Assembly (NCBI GenBank): GCA_019916065.1
Contig: CM034237.1
Location: 44,351,084-44,415,083 of the forward strand
Source of the DNA: Vitellaria paradoxa
Taxonomy: Eukaryota; Streptophyta; Magnoliopsida; Ericales; Sapotaceae
Length of the DNA: 64,000 nt
Direction: 5' to 3'
In this document: positions 12,880-22,435 of the stretch, in pieces
Position numbering within the stretch: the stretch's first letter is position 1
Layout of the letters: each line of letters begins with the position of its first letter
The notes under the pieces: generated by a model
The model's database searches: none
Told to the model about the DNA's origin: nothing
What the model saw: only the letters and a program-made list of their open reading frames with translations
Made by a program: the position numbers and the translations under genes

Positions 12880-13294
12880 AGGGATGTCAAATATACATAT
12901 ACTTGGCAGGTACCCTCTTCACTTGCCTCGTTTGGAGAGAGTATGAGAATACTAATAGCAGGTTGAATATGGATATTTTAATGTGTTACCCGACGGATAC
13001 GGAGACGAAAACGGACATGATAGTCTCTACCTTATCCTATATTCCTTTAAATACTTATTTATTAATTTATATATATATATTACTAATTTTTAATATATAT
13101 ATATATATATATATATGTTTAATATATATAATATTTATAATAATTTTTAATATTTATTTTATACATATAATATACAATTTATAATTTTTAATATATTTAG
13201 CAGATAAACGGAGATAAAGACAGAGACGGAGACAAGGACGTGTAAGAGTATTGCTAAATGGGGAAGATCATACCCACTTTATTGACATCCCTAA
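12880..13294. mobile_element. hAT-like MITE with perfect gggatgtcaa ends
   Basis: The terminal inverted repeats (ttagggatgtcaa at the left, ttgacatccctaa at the right) match perfectly. The flanks tcgatgtt (left) and tcggtgtt (right) would be an 8-bp target duplication with one difference, as expected of hAT elements. The interior is partly TA microsatellite (about 13067-13117) and has no transposase. Confidence 0.7.
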
Positions 13295-13373
13295 TCGGTG
13301 TTCATTTGCATATAAATAGTTTTGGGTGTTTATTTTAACGGGTGAAATAAATAATTGTGTGTTTAATAGATTA

Positions 13374-13689
13374 GGGCTCATTTAGTTTATTTTTCTATTT
13401 TCTATTTTTTGTTTTGAACTCAATTTCATTTTATACTTTTGAAAATAAAGAAAACAGTTTAAAATTCATTTGGTTACTTGTGTTTTTAAAATTTATTTTC
13501 GAAAACAGAAAATGAGTTTACACATGAAATGAAAAATGACAAAAAGTCATTTTGAGAGTTTTTAACAAAAAAAACAAAGAAAATCTCAAAATAAGAAAAA
13601 TAGATCATTTTTTGTTTCCTTATTTTTAGATTTTTAACACATAAAACAAAACAGAAAACAGAAAATAAAAAAGTAAATTAAATGTCACC
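13374..13689. mobile_element. Tourist-like MITE, family A copy 2
   Basis: 316 bp flanked by a perfect TTA duplication (13371-13373 and 13690-13692). The ends GGGCTCATTTAGTTTA and, inverted, GGTGACATTTAATTTA are imperfect terminal repeats. It is closely similar to 2483-2810. TIR form and TTA duplication point to the PIF/Harbinger (Tourist) group. Confidence 0.75.
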
Positions 13690-13692
13690 TTA

Positions 13693-14251
13693 TATTATTA
13701 ATTTATTCAAATCCGTTAATCAAATAAACATATACACATTTTTAGTACTTGAGCATGGCTCTAATTGAACTGATTCTGCTGACCCAAACATACCTTTGAA
13801 CGTGACGTAATACACGATGCCGACGCTGCCCATTAACCTTTATTCCTGTGTCGTAAAGGTACAACACAAAAAATCTTCGTCTGCGTTCTCACATGTTAGC
13901 TTTCACAATACTATCAAAAGGAATCGAGCATAAGTGAAAGTAGTACTTTTCACTAATATGCTGTATTTTAAGCATCGGAATAATTTGTTTTCAATGGTCC
14001 AGGAGCGGAGACTAGTCAGGGATGGTGGGTTTAAGATGAGGAATATTGAGAGACGAGGTCGATGCCTTTCGGAATCGTTAAGACAATTATTTTCAGCTGC
14101 GTTCATTTTCAGGATAAAAGCAGAAATATATATTACTTTTATTATTATTTTTTTTCATCGTTCTTTGGGAATCCAAGGCCTGTTGAGAATTAAAGCCCTT
14201 TTATGTGGCATATATAGCTTAGTTCTTTAAAAGCATTCGTTTTCCTATAAT
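13693..14251. other. Unassigned low-copy stretch
   Basis: Less AT-rich than its surroundings. It contains an open frame at 13934-14230 (+) with a basic stretch, but no recognised domain, start context or splice partner. I would not call a gene here. Confidence 0.4.
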
Positions 14252-14851
14252 GGGTACGTTTGGTGTCCCCCCCCCCCCCCCCAAAAAAACCAAAATAATA
14301 ATAATAAATGATGAAATTTTTAAAAAATTTTTAGTAATTTTTAGTAATTGAACCTTTTGGAGCGTATGATAAAATTTAAAACTCTTAGGTGGTGTTTAGT
14401 TTATTTTTCTGTTTTTTATTTTTTTGTTTTTATTTTATGTGTTAAAAATCTTAAAATAAGGAAATAAAAAATACTATATTTTTCTTATTTTGATATTTTT
14501 CTTATTTTTTTTGTTAAAAACTCTCAAAATGACTTGTTGTCATTTTTTATTTCATGTGTAAACTTATTTTCTGTTTTTGAAAACAAAATTTAAAAACATA
14601 AGTAACTAAATGAGTTTTGAACTGTTTTCCTTATTTTCAAAAGTACAAAATGAAAAACAAGCTCAAAACAAAAAAATAAAAAATAAAAACAGAAAACAAA
14701 AAATAAAAAATTAAACCAAATAACACTTTAGTAACTTTTGATTATTTGATAAAAATTAGATAAATTTTCAGTAATTTTTAAGAACTTTTAGTTGTTTAGT
14801 AAAAAGTCAGATAAATTTTTAACAACTTTTGGTGATTTTGCCAAACACCAA
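14252..14851. mobile_element. MITE family B, interrupted by a family A MITE
   Basis: Outer ends gggtacgtttggtg (left) and gccaaacacc (right) are inverted matches; between them run agtaatttttagtaatt / aacttttagt-type repeats like those at 50490-50815. A complete Tourist-like element sits inside (14388-14727). A 16-C homopolymer lies at 14267-14282, just inside the left end. Confidence 0.5.
14388..14727. mobile_element. Tourist-like MITE, family A copy 3 (inverted)
   Basis: This is the family A sequence in opposite orientation to the copies at 2483 and 13374, starting GGTGGTGTTTAGTTTA after TTA and ending with the inverted AAACCAAATAACAC. The exact right border is uncertain by a few bases. Confidence 0.65.
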
Positions 14852-15017
14852 AAAAGTGCACATAAAAGAAGAATTTCTAAAAAAAAAAAAATGCTTTATA
14901 AGAATTTGCATACAACTCTAAAGTTTAATGTGAGAAGAAAAAAAGGTTTTTTTTTTTTTTTTTTTTTTGAGCAGGGAAAAAATAATATTTTGGCTACTCC
15001 GCCAAAGTGAGCTCTAA

Positions 15018-17725
15018 TACCAAGATGCCATGTCAAACCACTGGAAATCTAAGTTTGTAGATGGTCTCCCAACCCTATTTAGGGAAAGAGTCAAAACAAG
15101 TCCTTAGAAACCGAGGTGATGGGATATCTATAAATTATCCCCAATATATCTATGGACATCTTATGTATGTCTGTGAACAAGAAGGATTGGCTTTATGTAA
15201 TGACATGAAGCTCAAATCCCAAATCAAGCGCCAGCAGACCTTTGAACGCTGAGAATTAGGAGATTTCTGTGACCAATTTGCCTTTGATATCTCCAATCCA
15301 ACTCCAAGGCCATCTAGACAAAGACACTCTAGTCTTAAGACTTGAAGAATTCGTAGGAAATATAAGTCTTATAAACCTCAGGAAATCTTCTATAAGAAGA
15401 AACCTACCAAATTTAAACGTAGGAAACCTCCGGAAAAAAGGGTTAAGTGTTGAAAATGTGGCAAAAAAGGCTACTATGCCAATAGATGTCTTCTTAAGAA
15501 GAAAATCCAAGAGCTACATTTAGATGAAGCTACTCAACAAGCTATCTTTAAGATAGTACTTAACTCTAATCCCTCTTCTGACGAAGACAAAGAGTTAGGT
15601 AGTCAGACTAAAGAATCTGACTTTCAAAGTGAAATTCCCCCGAGCTCTTCAAAGGAAGAATCTCACTGTCATTGTCAATATGAGAGTGACTTTGATAAAG
15701 CATTAGCCGAAATGCAATGCTTAAGGATTAATGTCCTTACAAAAGCCCAGGAAGAACTCATAGAGTTAGCCACTAAGATTAGTGACCCTGAGCTCAAAAG
15801 ACAAGCCTTAGATAAATGCCTTCAAAAAGAGGAGTCTAAGCCCTCAGGACCTGACATGTATAGCATGCAAGAAGTTTATAGGCGAATGTCCTTAAGACAT
15901 CCCAGCGGTCCAGTGACAATCCAAGATCTCAAATCTGAGATCAAAGACATTAAAGAGGAAATAGGCCTCCTAAAGTTAGAAAACTAAAGTCTCAAAAATA
16001 GAATAGATAAACTAGAATCTACTTCTAGTACATCTGAACCTTTCATGGACAACTCATATGTTGTTAATACCTTAAAGATCATAACCATTCAGAAATGGTA
16101 TGTCCAGATCAAGCTTGTTATAAATAAGACTTTAGTACTAAACAGCTTGACTGCCCTAGTAGATAGCGGAATAGATATAAACTGCATTAACGAGGGTCTA
16201 GTTCCAACTCCATATTTTGAAAAAACAACTCAGCCTCTTTCATCCGCAAGTAACAACAAGTTGCATGTCAACTATAAGTCATCATTAGTGCATGTTTGTG
16301 TGAATGAAATATGCATTCCTACTTCATTTTTACTTGTTAAAAATCTATCACAGCATGTTATATTAGGCACCCCATTCTTAATAAATGATCATGCCTATTA
16401 CATGCATTGATTCTATAGGGATGAAGTAAAACAAGTGTTTCTTAAAGAAAAACAAATTAGTTTTTTGAAAAATGAAATCTATTTTCTTGATCTAAGCAAG
16501 AAACTTAGTGAGCCTTTTTTATAAAGAAAGAATCTCTTAAATAGAGAAAATTTTTGAAAAATAAATTTGTTCAGATATTCTGAATGCTTTTTGAAATAGA
16601 AAACAACACATGGACACTCTTCCATATGAAGAAAATTTTGATGAAAGAAATATTTCTACAAAAGCACGACTATGTCAGATGAATCAAGAATATCCTGAAC
16701 TTTGCAAAAAAGAAATTGATTCAGTACCCTATTCCAAACAAAAAAGATTTGCTTTCACGCCTATATGAAGCAAATGCTATTTCAAAATTTGATTTAAAAT
16801 TTGGGTACTGGAAAATTTTGATTTCTGAAAAAGGCCGTTATAAGATGGGTTTTACAGTACCTTTTGGGCACTATGAATAGAACGTTATGCCATTTGGATT
16901 AAAAAATGCCCCTTCAGGATTTCAAAACATTATGAATACTAGTTTCAATCTTTACACCAAATTTATTTTGGTTTATATTGACGATATTTTGGTATTTTCC
17001 AAAACCCTTGAAGAGCATTTCAAACATTTAAAAACCTTCAAGGAGATCATTAGATATAATGGATTAGTAATATCTTACCTAAAAATGAAACTTTTTCAAA
17101 CCCCAGTTCGTTTTTTGGGTCATACGATCCAACAGGGCGCTATTACTCCAATTTCTAGAAGTATTGAGTTTGCTTCTAAGTTCCCTGACGAACTCACTGA
17201 TTTTAAACAATTACAAAAGGTTTTTGGGAAGTTTGAATTATATTTCAGACTACTATAAAGATTTGGTAGCTGATGCGGCCATTTTATACAGTTGTTTATC
17301 TAAGAAACGTGCTGATAGTCCTTGGACTGAAGATCATACTAGAGCAGTAAGGACTAAAAAAGCGAGAGTTATAAACTTGCCTTGTCTCCATCTTGTAAAT
17401 CATTATTGGTTCAAGATTGTCGAGACTGATGCTAATAATATTGGTTATGGCGGTGTCTTAAGACAACGTCATCCACAAATCGGACACGAGTACTCGTGCG
17501 GTATACATCGGGTAAATGGAACCCGACTTAGTCGAAATATGCGACTATTAAGAAGGAGATGCTTGCAGTGGTAAAATGTATCAGCAAGTTCAAGATGATT
17601 TATTAAATCAATCATTTCTCCTTCGTATTGACTGCTCTACAGTTAAATCTATCTTTGAAAAAGATGTAAAAAATCTTGTGTCAAAGCACCTGTTGACATG
17701 GCAAAATCACTGAAGTTCTGCTTTG
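15018..17725 (+). pseudogene. Decayed caulimovirid polyprotein fragment (CP end, protease, RT, RNase H)
   Basis: A relic of an endogenous pararetrovirus, on the strand opposite to the tandem at 20-34 kb. In order: the C-terminal coat region (HWKSKFVDGLP near 15050, ELGDFCDQF near 15255); a CCHC knuckle near 15450 whose His codon now reads Tyr and which carries an internal TGA; a coiled-coil-like spacer (15712-15987); an aspartic protease with ALVDSGIDINC (16045-16410); reverse transcriptase with MPFGLKNAPSGFQ and YIDDILVFS (about 16690-17258); and RNase H with KIVETDANNIGYGG up to about 17720. Stops, frameshifts and a deletion between the KKEID and YPIPNK regions of RT make it inactive. MP and ORF2 are missing. 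It is related to, but clearly divergent from, the tandem copies, so it is a separate and older integration. Confidence 0.88.
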
Positions 17726-17744
17726 GAATAGCTTTTGGCTTTGG

Positions 17745-18440
17745 GTTTTTTTTTTCTTTGTCCCTTTTAAAATAATCAAAATTATCTTCTTACATTTTTT
17801 AATTTTTTTCGAATCATAAAGGGCAAATATGTCAAACAAATAAAAGAGTAAGTAGTCAAAAGTTTAATTTTTTTTTCTTCCCAAAAAAAATTACTTTTAA
17901 ATAGTCTTTTTTTTAATTAATACCATGACCCAACAAACTAGTCCAAACTGGTTTCTAGGTTTGAGTTTATAATCACACATACACCCTAACTATATTGATG
18001 TAGGATGTCCTACCTATCAACATCTCCTTGGGTTAAGTCCCAAACTAGCGGAGCAACCCATAAAGATAATGGAACATTAGACACATACAATGATTTTTTT
18101 TTTTTTGAATTAACACCATGACCTAAGAAATCAATTAAAACTAGTTCACAGGTTTGGATTTATAAGCACACAACCTAACTATCCCAGTGTGGGATATATC
18201 CTCCCCACTAACAACTCAGCCTAAAGTGGTGGAGTAGCCCATAGAGGTAGTGGAACACTGAACATGTAACTTTTTTTTTTTTAAATTAGCACCAAGACCC
18301 AACTAACTTGTTCAAATTGGTTTACAAGTTTGAGTTTATAAATACACAGCCTTTGGTTATAAATACACTCCCCTTAATTATCTTAACGTGGGACAACCAC
18401 TTTTTAACAGTTAAAAACCAACTTTTTAGTTCTCAAACAG
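17745..18440. repeat. Three degenerate tandem units of about 175 bp
   Basis: Units starting near 17905, 18090 and 18265 each open with a T-run, then run through a-ccatgaccca, ggtttgagtttataa, cacaccctaactat, a gtgggat box and a tagtggaaca-type tail. The third unit is shortened and rearranged. They are non-coding and lie between the decayed caulimovirid and the Tekay LTR. Confidence 0.6.
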
Positions 18441-18733
18441 GGTTGAATTTCTAGAGGGTTGCAATTTTCCTATCTTACTCCAATATTCAACAAGTTTACC
18501 TCAAGCTCATTAATCGGTTTCATTTTGTTTTTCTTTTCTTCAATTGGCCAATTTTTGGGATTTAAGGTTCATTGATCTGTCTAAGGTCATCTAAAATTCA
18601 TATTCTTGACCATATTGAGCGCTATTTGAATTTAAAATCTCATCATATTGAAGATTTTCTTTTTAACTTTTTTGTATGTGAATTTGACTCCAGTCATATG
18701 GATAAGAAAAAAGTTTGTCACCTCTATATATAT

Positions 18734-20231
18734 TGTCACTCCCCACTTAAAGATGTAACTGGCCGAGTACCCTAAGCCTTACCTTAAGGAACACGCAAGC
18801 CTAAATCTTATTCAACCAAAATTTATTAAAGAACCTTCAATAAAAAAAAAATAACCTTGCCATTTAAAAAATTTACGAGAATAAATAAAATGTTCTGTTA
18901 ACTTTTCAAACTCAAAACAACTAGTAATTAAAATATTCCAAATCATCAACTCTAATCTAGCTACCAAAATAAAATCCATCAATTAAATATAAAATTGTTC
19001 CTAAGAGGCCACGACTTAAAGGTCCCACTGTCAGAGTCCATGTTTAGTTTCTTTCATGTTCACCTGAAAAATGTTAAAAATGAGGAGTGAACTAAAAGCC
19101 CAGTGAATGGATTGCCAAGTCAAAAATAATAATATCCATTTGACAATAATAAATTTTCAAATAAACAATTTAATCAAGAAAAAAAAAACTTCCAAGTAAC
19201 TATGTCCATGCATAATCATTAATAATTTCAAAACCTGCACGTCAGAGTCTAATCACATTCATATTTCACCCCGTCAATCACAAACTGTGATGACAAATAT
19301 TAATCCATGGATATATGAAAATTAAATATAAAATGTGCCAATATACTTTTCTCGTGGGCAGTGCCATTGGATCCAATATCGTACGTAGAGTCACCCAGTC
19401 TGGCTCCGGGGTTCTTCTCTAAGTCGATCCGATTGAGGTCACCACAGTTTTCACCGGCCTATTCCTACAATCGTTGAGAACTAGGGTCACCACGGTTTTC
19501 ACGGGTCTGTTCCTTAGTTGCCAGAGTCACACCACTTATGGAACATGTCCCCTGGACTTTAATTTTTATTTCCAATAACCACAAAATAATTTTCCATCAT
19601 AATCTTATAATTTCCAGGATTAAACACAAGTGTCCAAATAATTTTACTTATACTCAATAGCATAAAACATATAATATCTTTATCAAAATAATATAATTTT
19701 TCACAAAGAATAATCCAAAAATTTTCAACTTTCAAATTTTTATGCATGAAATAATTTATAAAATAATACTAACAAGGCAAACCACTCACCTGGTGTCCAA
19801 AGATGCACACGTAAAATAAATCAGGATAATTCCTCACAAATCCTGAATTCACAAAATTAAATACCTATTATTTAAAATCTATCGTAAAATTTACATCTAA
19901 TAATTTACTAAATATAAATCCTTTACTCCTCTAAAATAATTTAATCAATATAAATAAATAACCCTTCCAAATTGTCAAATTGATAATCTGCCAGCAACCC
20001 CTTTCAATATGTCACGTGAAAAGTAATTTTTTTTTCTACCAACCAATGCCATCACTATATATACATATATTTATATATAAAGTAAAAGTTCCTTGCTGCC
20101 CAGCAGCAAGCTTATCCCATAAATTAATTTTTTTTTCTTATATAACCCATCCAGTAGAACCTAACTTAATATATATACATATACATACATATATGTATAT
20201 GTATGTATATGTATATGTATACATATATAAT
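18734..20231 (-). mobile_element. Tekay-type 3' LTR, distal part
   Basis: In plus orientation the LTR opens with tgtcactccccactt; the same terminus recurs at 40036 next to the primer-binding site. This part is 1498 bp, runs into a TA/TG-rich microsatellite (about 20170-20230) and stops where the endogenous virus begins. The rest of the LTR is at 34501-35294; together they make about 2.29 kb, within the long-LTR range typical of Tekay/Del chromoviruses. An internal duplicated motif gtcaccac.gttttcac occurs at about 19439 and 19489. Confidence 0.8.
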
Positions 20232-20435
20232 TAAACCCCAGGAATAGCAAGATAGTAAAGCAAGAATAATAAAATATTCAAAATAGCAAAATTAAAGTTA
20301 TATCTAATAGCAAAGTTCCTTGATCTTGTCTAAATAATATTTTTCTCTTTTTCTTAAGAAAAAATAACTTATAAATAATGATTCTAAAATTCTTGTTTGA
20401 AGAATGTCAGTTTCAGATATCCTTTGTCTTGTAAA

Positions 20436-20450
20436 CGAGTTCTATACCAA
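20436..20450 (-). other. Candidate tRNA-Met primer-binding site, copy 1
   Basis: The minus strand reads TTGGTATAGAACTCG; the usual caulimovirid site is TGGTATCAGAGC, so it matches apart from one missing base and one change. The other copy has it at 27473-27487, about 160 nt before ORF1, where the site is expected. A 7-bp insertion in copy 2 lies next to it. The imperfect match keeps confidence modest. Confidence 0.45.
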
Positions 20451-20535
20451 GATAATTTTTGTTTATAATAATTCAATAGAATCATAAGATGAAGAGAAAT
20501 ATAACTGATAAAAATACAGATGATGCAAATAAAAC

Positions 20536-20541
20536 TTTATT
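20536..20541 (-). terminator. Viral poly(A) signal AATAAA, copy 1
   Basis: AATAAA on the minus strand, about 195 nt downstream of the TATA box at 20735-20742; the counterpart is at 27573-27578. In caulimovirids the signal lies downstream of the promoter so that the genomic RNA is terminally redundant; the placement here fits. Confidence 0.55.
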
Positions 20542-20734
20542 AATAAACAATGTAAATACAACTTTGATACAAGAACTTACTTGATACAAATGACTAGACT
20601 TGATACATCAGAGATAGCAGGATAAAGGATAGGAAGTTTTGAGGGAGGTGAAACAAAGAAGTTTTGGGTTTTCAAAAGGGTTCTGAAATTTTTTCCCAAT
20701 TTCTCCGAATGCCCTCAGTGTTTGCTCCCTCCTC

Positions 20735-20742
20735 CTTTTATA
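20735..20742 (-). promoter_or_regulatory. Viral TATA box, copy 1
   Basis: The minus strand reads CTCTATAAAAGGAGG around this site, a strong plant-type TATA box of 35S-like promoters, with an identical copy at 27772-27779. Upstream lies the gacataaag repeat cluster. In this copy the promoter reads out of the element into the host LTR. Confidence 0.65.
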
Positions 20743-20995
20743 GAGAAGAAAAGGAATCAGGCTACAGTTTTTCCCGTGATGGGTACTGATAAAGAGCCTG
20801 ACTTCTTTTTACAAAGATGACATAAAGTTTGACATAAAGCTAAAGCTAAAGTTGATAAATACATAAAGTTGACATAAAGCTGAAAAAAGACATAAAGCTT
20901 GATAGCAATAGTCTCCTTGGCAGGTGAGACTTGATGTTCTTTTGTCATAGCTTGATGAATAATTCCGGGCATGTGATTCTGCAGTAGCTTGATAA

Positions 20996-22435
20996 TCAAT
21001 TTTTTGCTTTTGCTTTTGCTTTCTTCTTTTCCTTGATTGGTGCTGGTGGAGTAGGATTATGGATGGGAGGAAGGATACCATAGCAGTCGTCTTCATTATC
21101 GTTGCCAAGATTGACTGAAGTGAAGCTTTCTGCCGAGTTGGAATCCTCACTTGATCCTTGTTCTGATAAAGATTCTAATGCAGCTAGTAGTTGTTGTTTT
21201 AATTCCTTTTTTGATGCTGTAGCTGCAAGTTTTGACATATTCTGGCTTTTTTGGAGAAGGAATTGAGGGTTTGTTGATGTTGTTAGTACTGAATGTTGAT
21301 GGAAATACTTGTCAATAGCCGCGGGAGTAACCCTGTCAATTTTAAATTGCTCCCACCATTTAACTTTAATTCTGCGGATGAGTGATGAAATGGTTGGTCC
21401 TTGATGAAAATATTCCCATTGGATGATCCAGGCAAGGGAAAATTGTTGGAAGAAATAGAATAGATGAGGGAATTGGTTCATGGGAAAATGAGATGGGATT
21501 TTAAATCTGTCTTGATAAATCTGGAGGCCTTGATGAGCTTGTTGGGGTAATATTTCTGGTAATGGCCCAAACATGTTCCACCATTCGATGAACCATGCTG
21601 GAAGATCTTGATGAAATTTGTTGTGGAAGTAAAACATCCAAGAATGTCTGAATGTTTTATTTTGATGATAAAAGGTGTGATACCAGGCTTTTTGATAATC
21701 CCAGTAATTATAGGTGGATGGAACAAAATGTTGAGAAAACTGGCGGAATTGGTTTGGATGTCCTCCCCAGTCTTCAAAAGATAAGATCTTGATAATTTGG
21801 CAGGTTGAATAGGCTATTTGGGTTTGGTCAAACTTATCTGGATAATGTTTAAATGATACTGATTCAGTGTCAATCAGTATGAATTCATAAAATTTTTGGG
21901 TTTTCATGGAATTTGAAGTTATAAAATGGTTATTTGGAAGAAATACGGTTTGGAGAAGATCATGGATAGCTTGATAATTGGGTGGATTTGTGAATGGGTT
22001 TTCATATTCTTGAGGTAATCGGGTAATAATATAGGTTTGTGGTTTGGGAAAATATTGTGATTTTGATGATAAGGAAACTTGAGAAATTGGTGTGGGGTTT
22101 GCCGACACCACCACATTTTTTGATGAAGAGGCTATGGGGCCAAGAGCCACCATAGATGATGAAGAGGGACGTGTAGCCACCTCTTTTGATGATCCCGTTG
22201 TGACTGTTTGAGCAAAGCTCTTATTAGCCACTTGGCTTAATATCTGTTGTTGCTGTCTTTCTTCTTCCATTAACTGGGTATACCAGTCAGTTGGAGATAA
22301 TGGAAGGACCCTGGGAATGGTAGTTGGTAAGGGTGTGGTTTGACTAGATGATGGTTTGATAGGTACCATGGCATATGATTCTTTTGATATTGGTTGTTGG
22401 GTTGATGAAGAGGGTCTAATAGGTTTAGGAGGCAT
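20996..22435 (-). CDS. Caulimovirid ORF2 protein, copy 1 (function unknown)
   Basis: 479 codons from the ATG at 22435 (MPPKPIRPSS). That ATG lies inside the last codons of ORF1, overlapping its TAA by 11 nt, which argues for it over the upstream in-frame Met codons that would extend the frame to 22612. Residues 1-130 are low-complexity, rich in Ser, Pro and Gln. A central domain (about 135-360) is full of Trp, Tyr, Phe and His (NYWDYQKAWYHTFYHQNK, WFIEWWNMFGPLPE, WIIQWEYFHQGP). The tail is acidic-Ser-rich (EQGSSEDSNSAES) and ends in a Lys/Ala run. I see no enzyme motif. A second ORF of unknown role follows the polyprotein in florendoviruses. The translation is identical to that of the other copy at 28033-29472. 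Confidence 0.82.
   Translation of the reverse strand: MPPKPIRPSSSTQQPISKESYAMVPIKPSSSQTTPLPTTIPRVLPLSPTDWYTQLMEEERQQQQILSQVANKSFAQTVTTGSSKEVATRPSSSSMVALGPIASSSKNVVVSANPTPISQVSLSSKSQYFPKPQTYIITRLPQEYENPFTNPPNYQAIHDLLQTVFLPNNHFITSNSMKTQKFYEFILIDTESVSFKHYPDKFDQTQIAYSTCQIIKILSFEDWGGHPNQFRQFSQHFVPSTYNYWDYQKAWYHTFYHQNKTFRHSWMFYFHNKFHQDLPAWFIEWWNMFGPLPEILPQQAHQGLQIYQDRFKIPSHFPMNQFPHLFYFFQQFSLAWIIQWEYFHQGPTISSLIRRIKVKWWEQFKIDRVTPAAIDKYFHQHSVLTTSTNPQFLLQKSQNMSKLAATASKKELKQQLLAALESLSEQGSSEDSNSAESFTSVNLGNDNEDDCYGILPPIHNPTPPAPIKEKKKAKAKAKN

Noticed and set aside
13934..14230. 98-codon plus-strand gene
   Set aside because: No recognisable domain; composition and flanks do not support a gene, and the overlapping minus frame is equally long.
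20757..21150. Extra small viral genes of 80 and 113 codons
   Set aside because: They overlap the promoter repeats and the ORF2 C-terminus, have no motif, and are kept only because the copies are identical.
21478..22116. Minus-strand frames of 65 and 99 codons
   Set aside because: Shadows of ORF2 in other frames; the repeated set in the second viral copy is only due to duplication.
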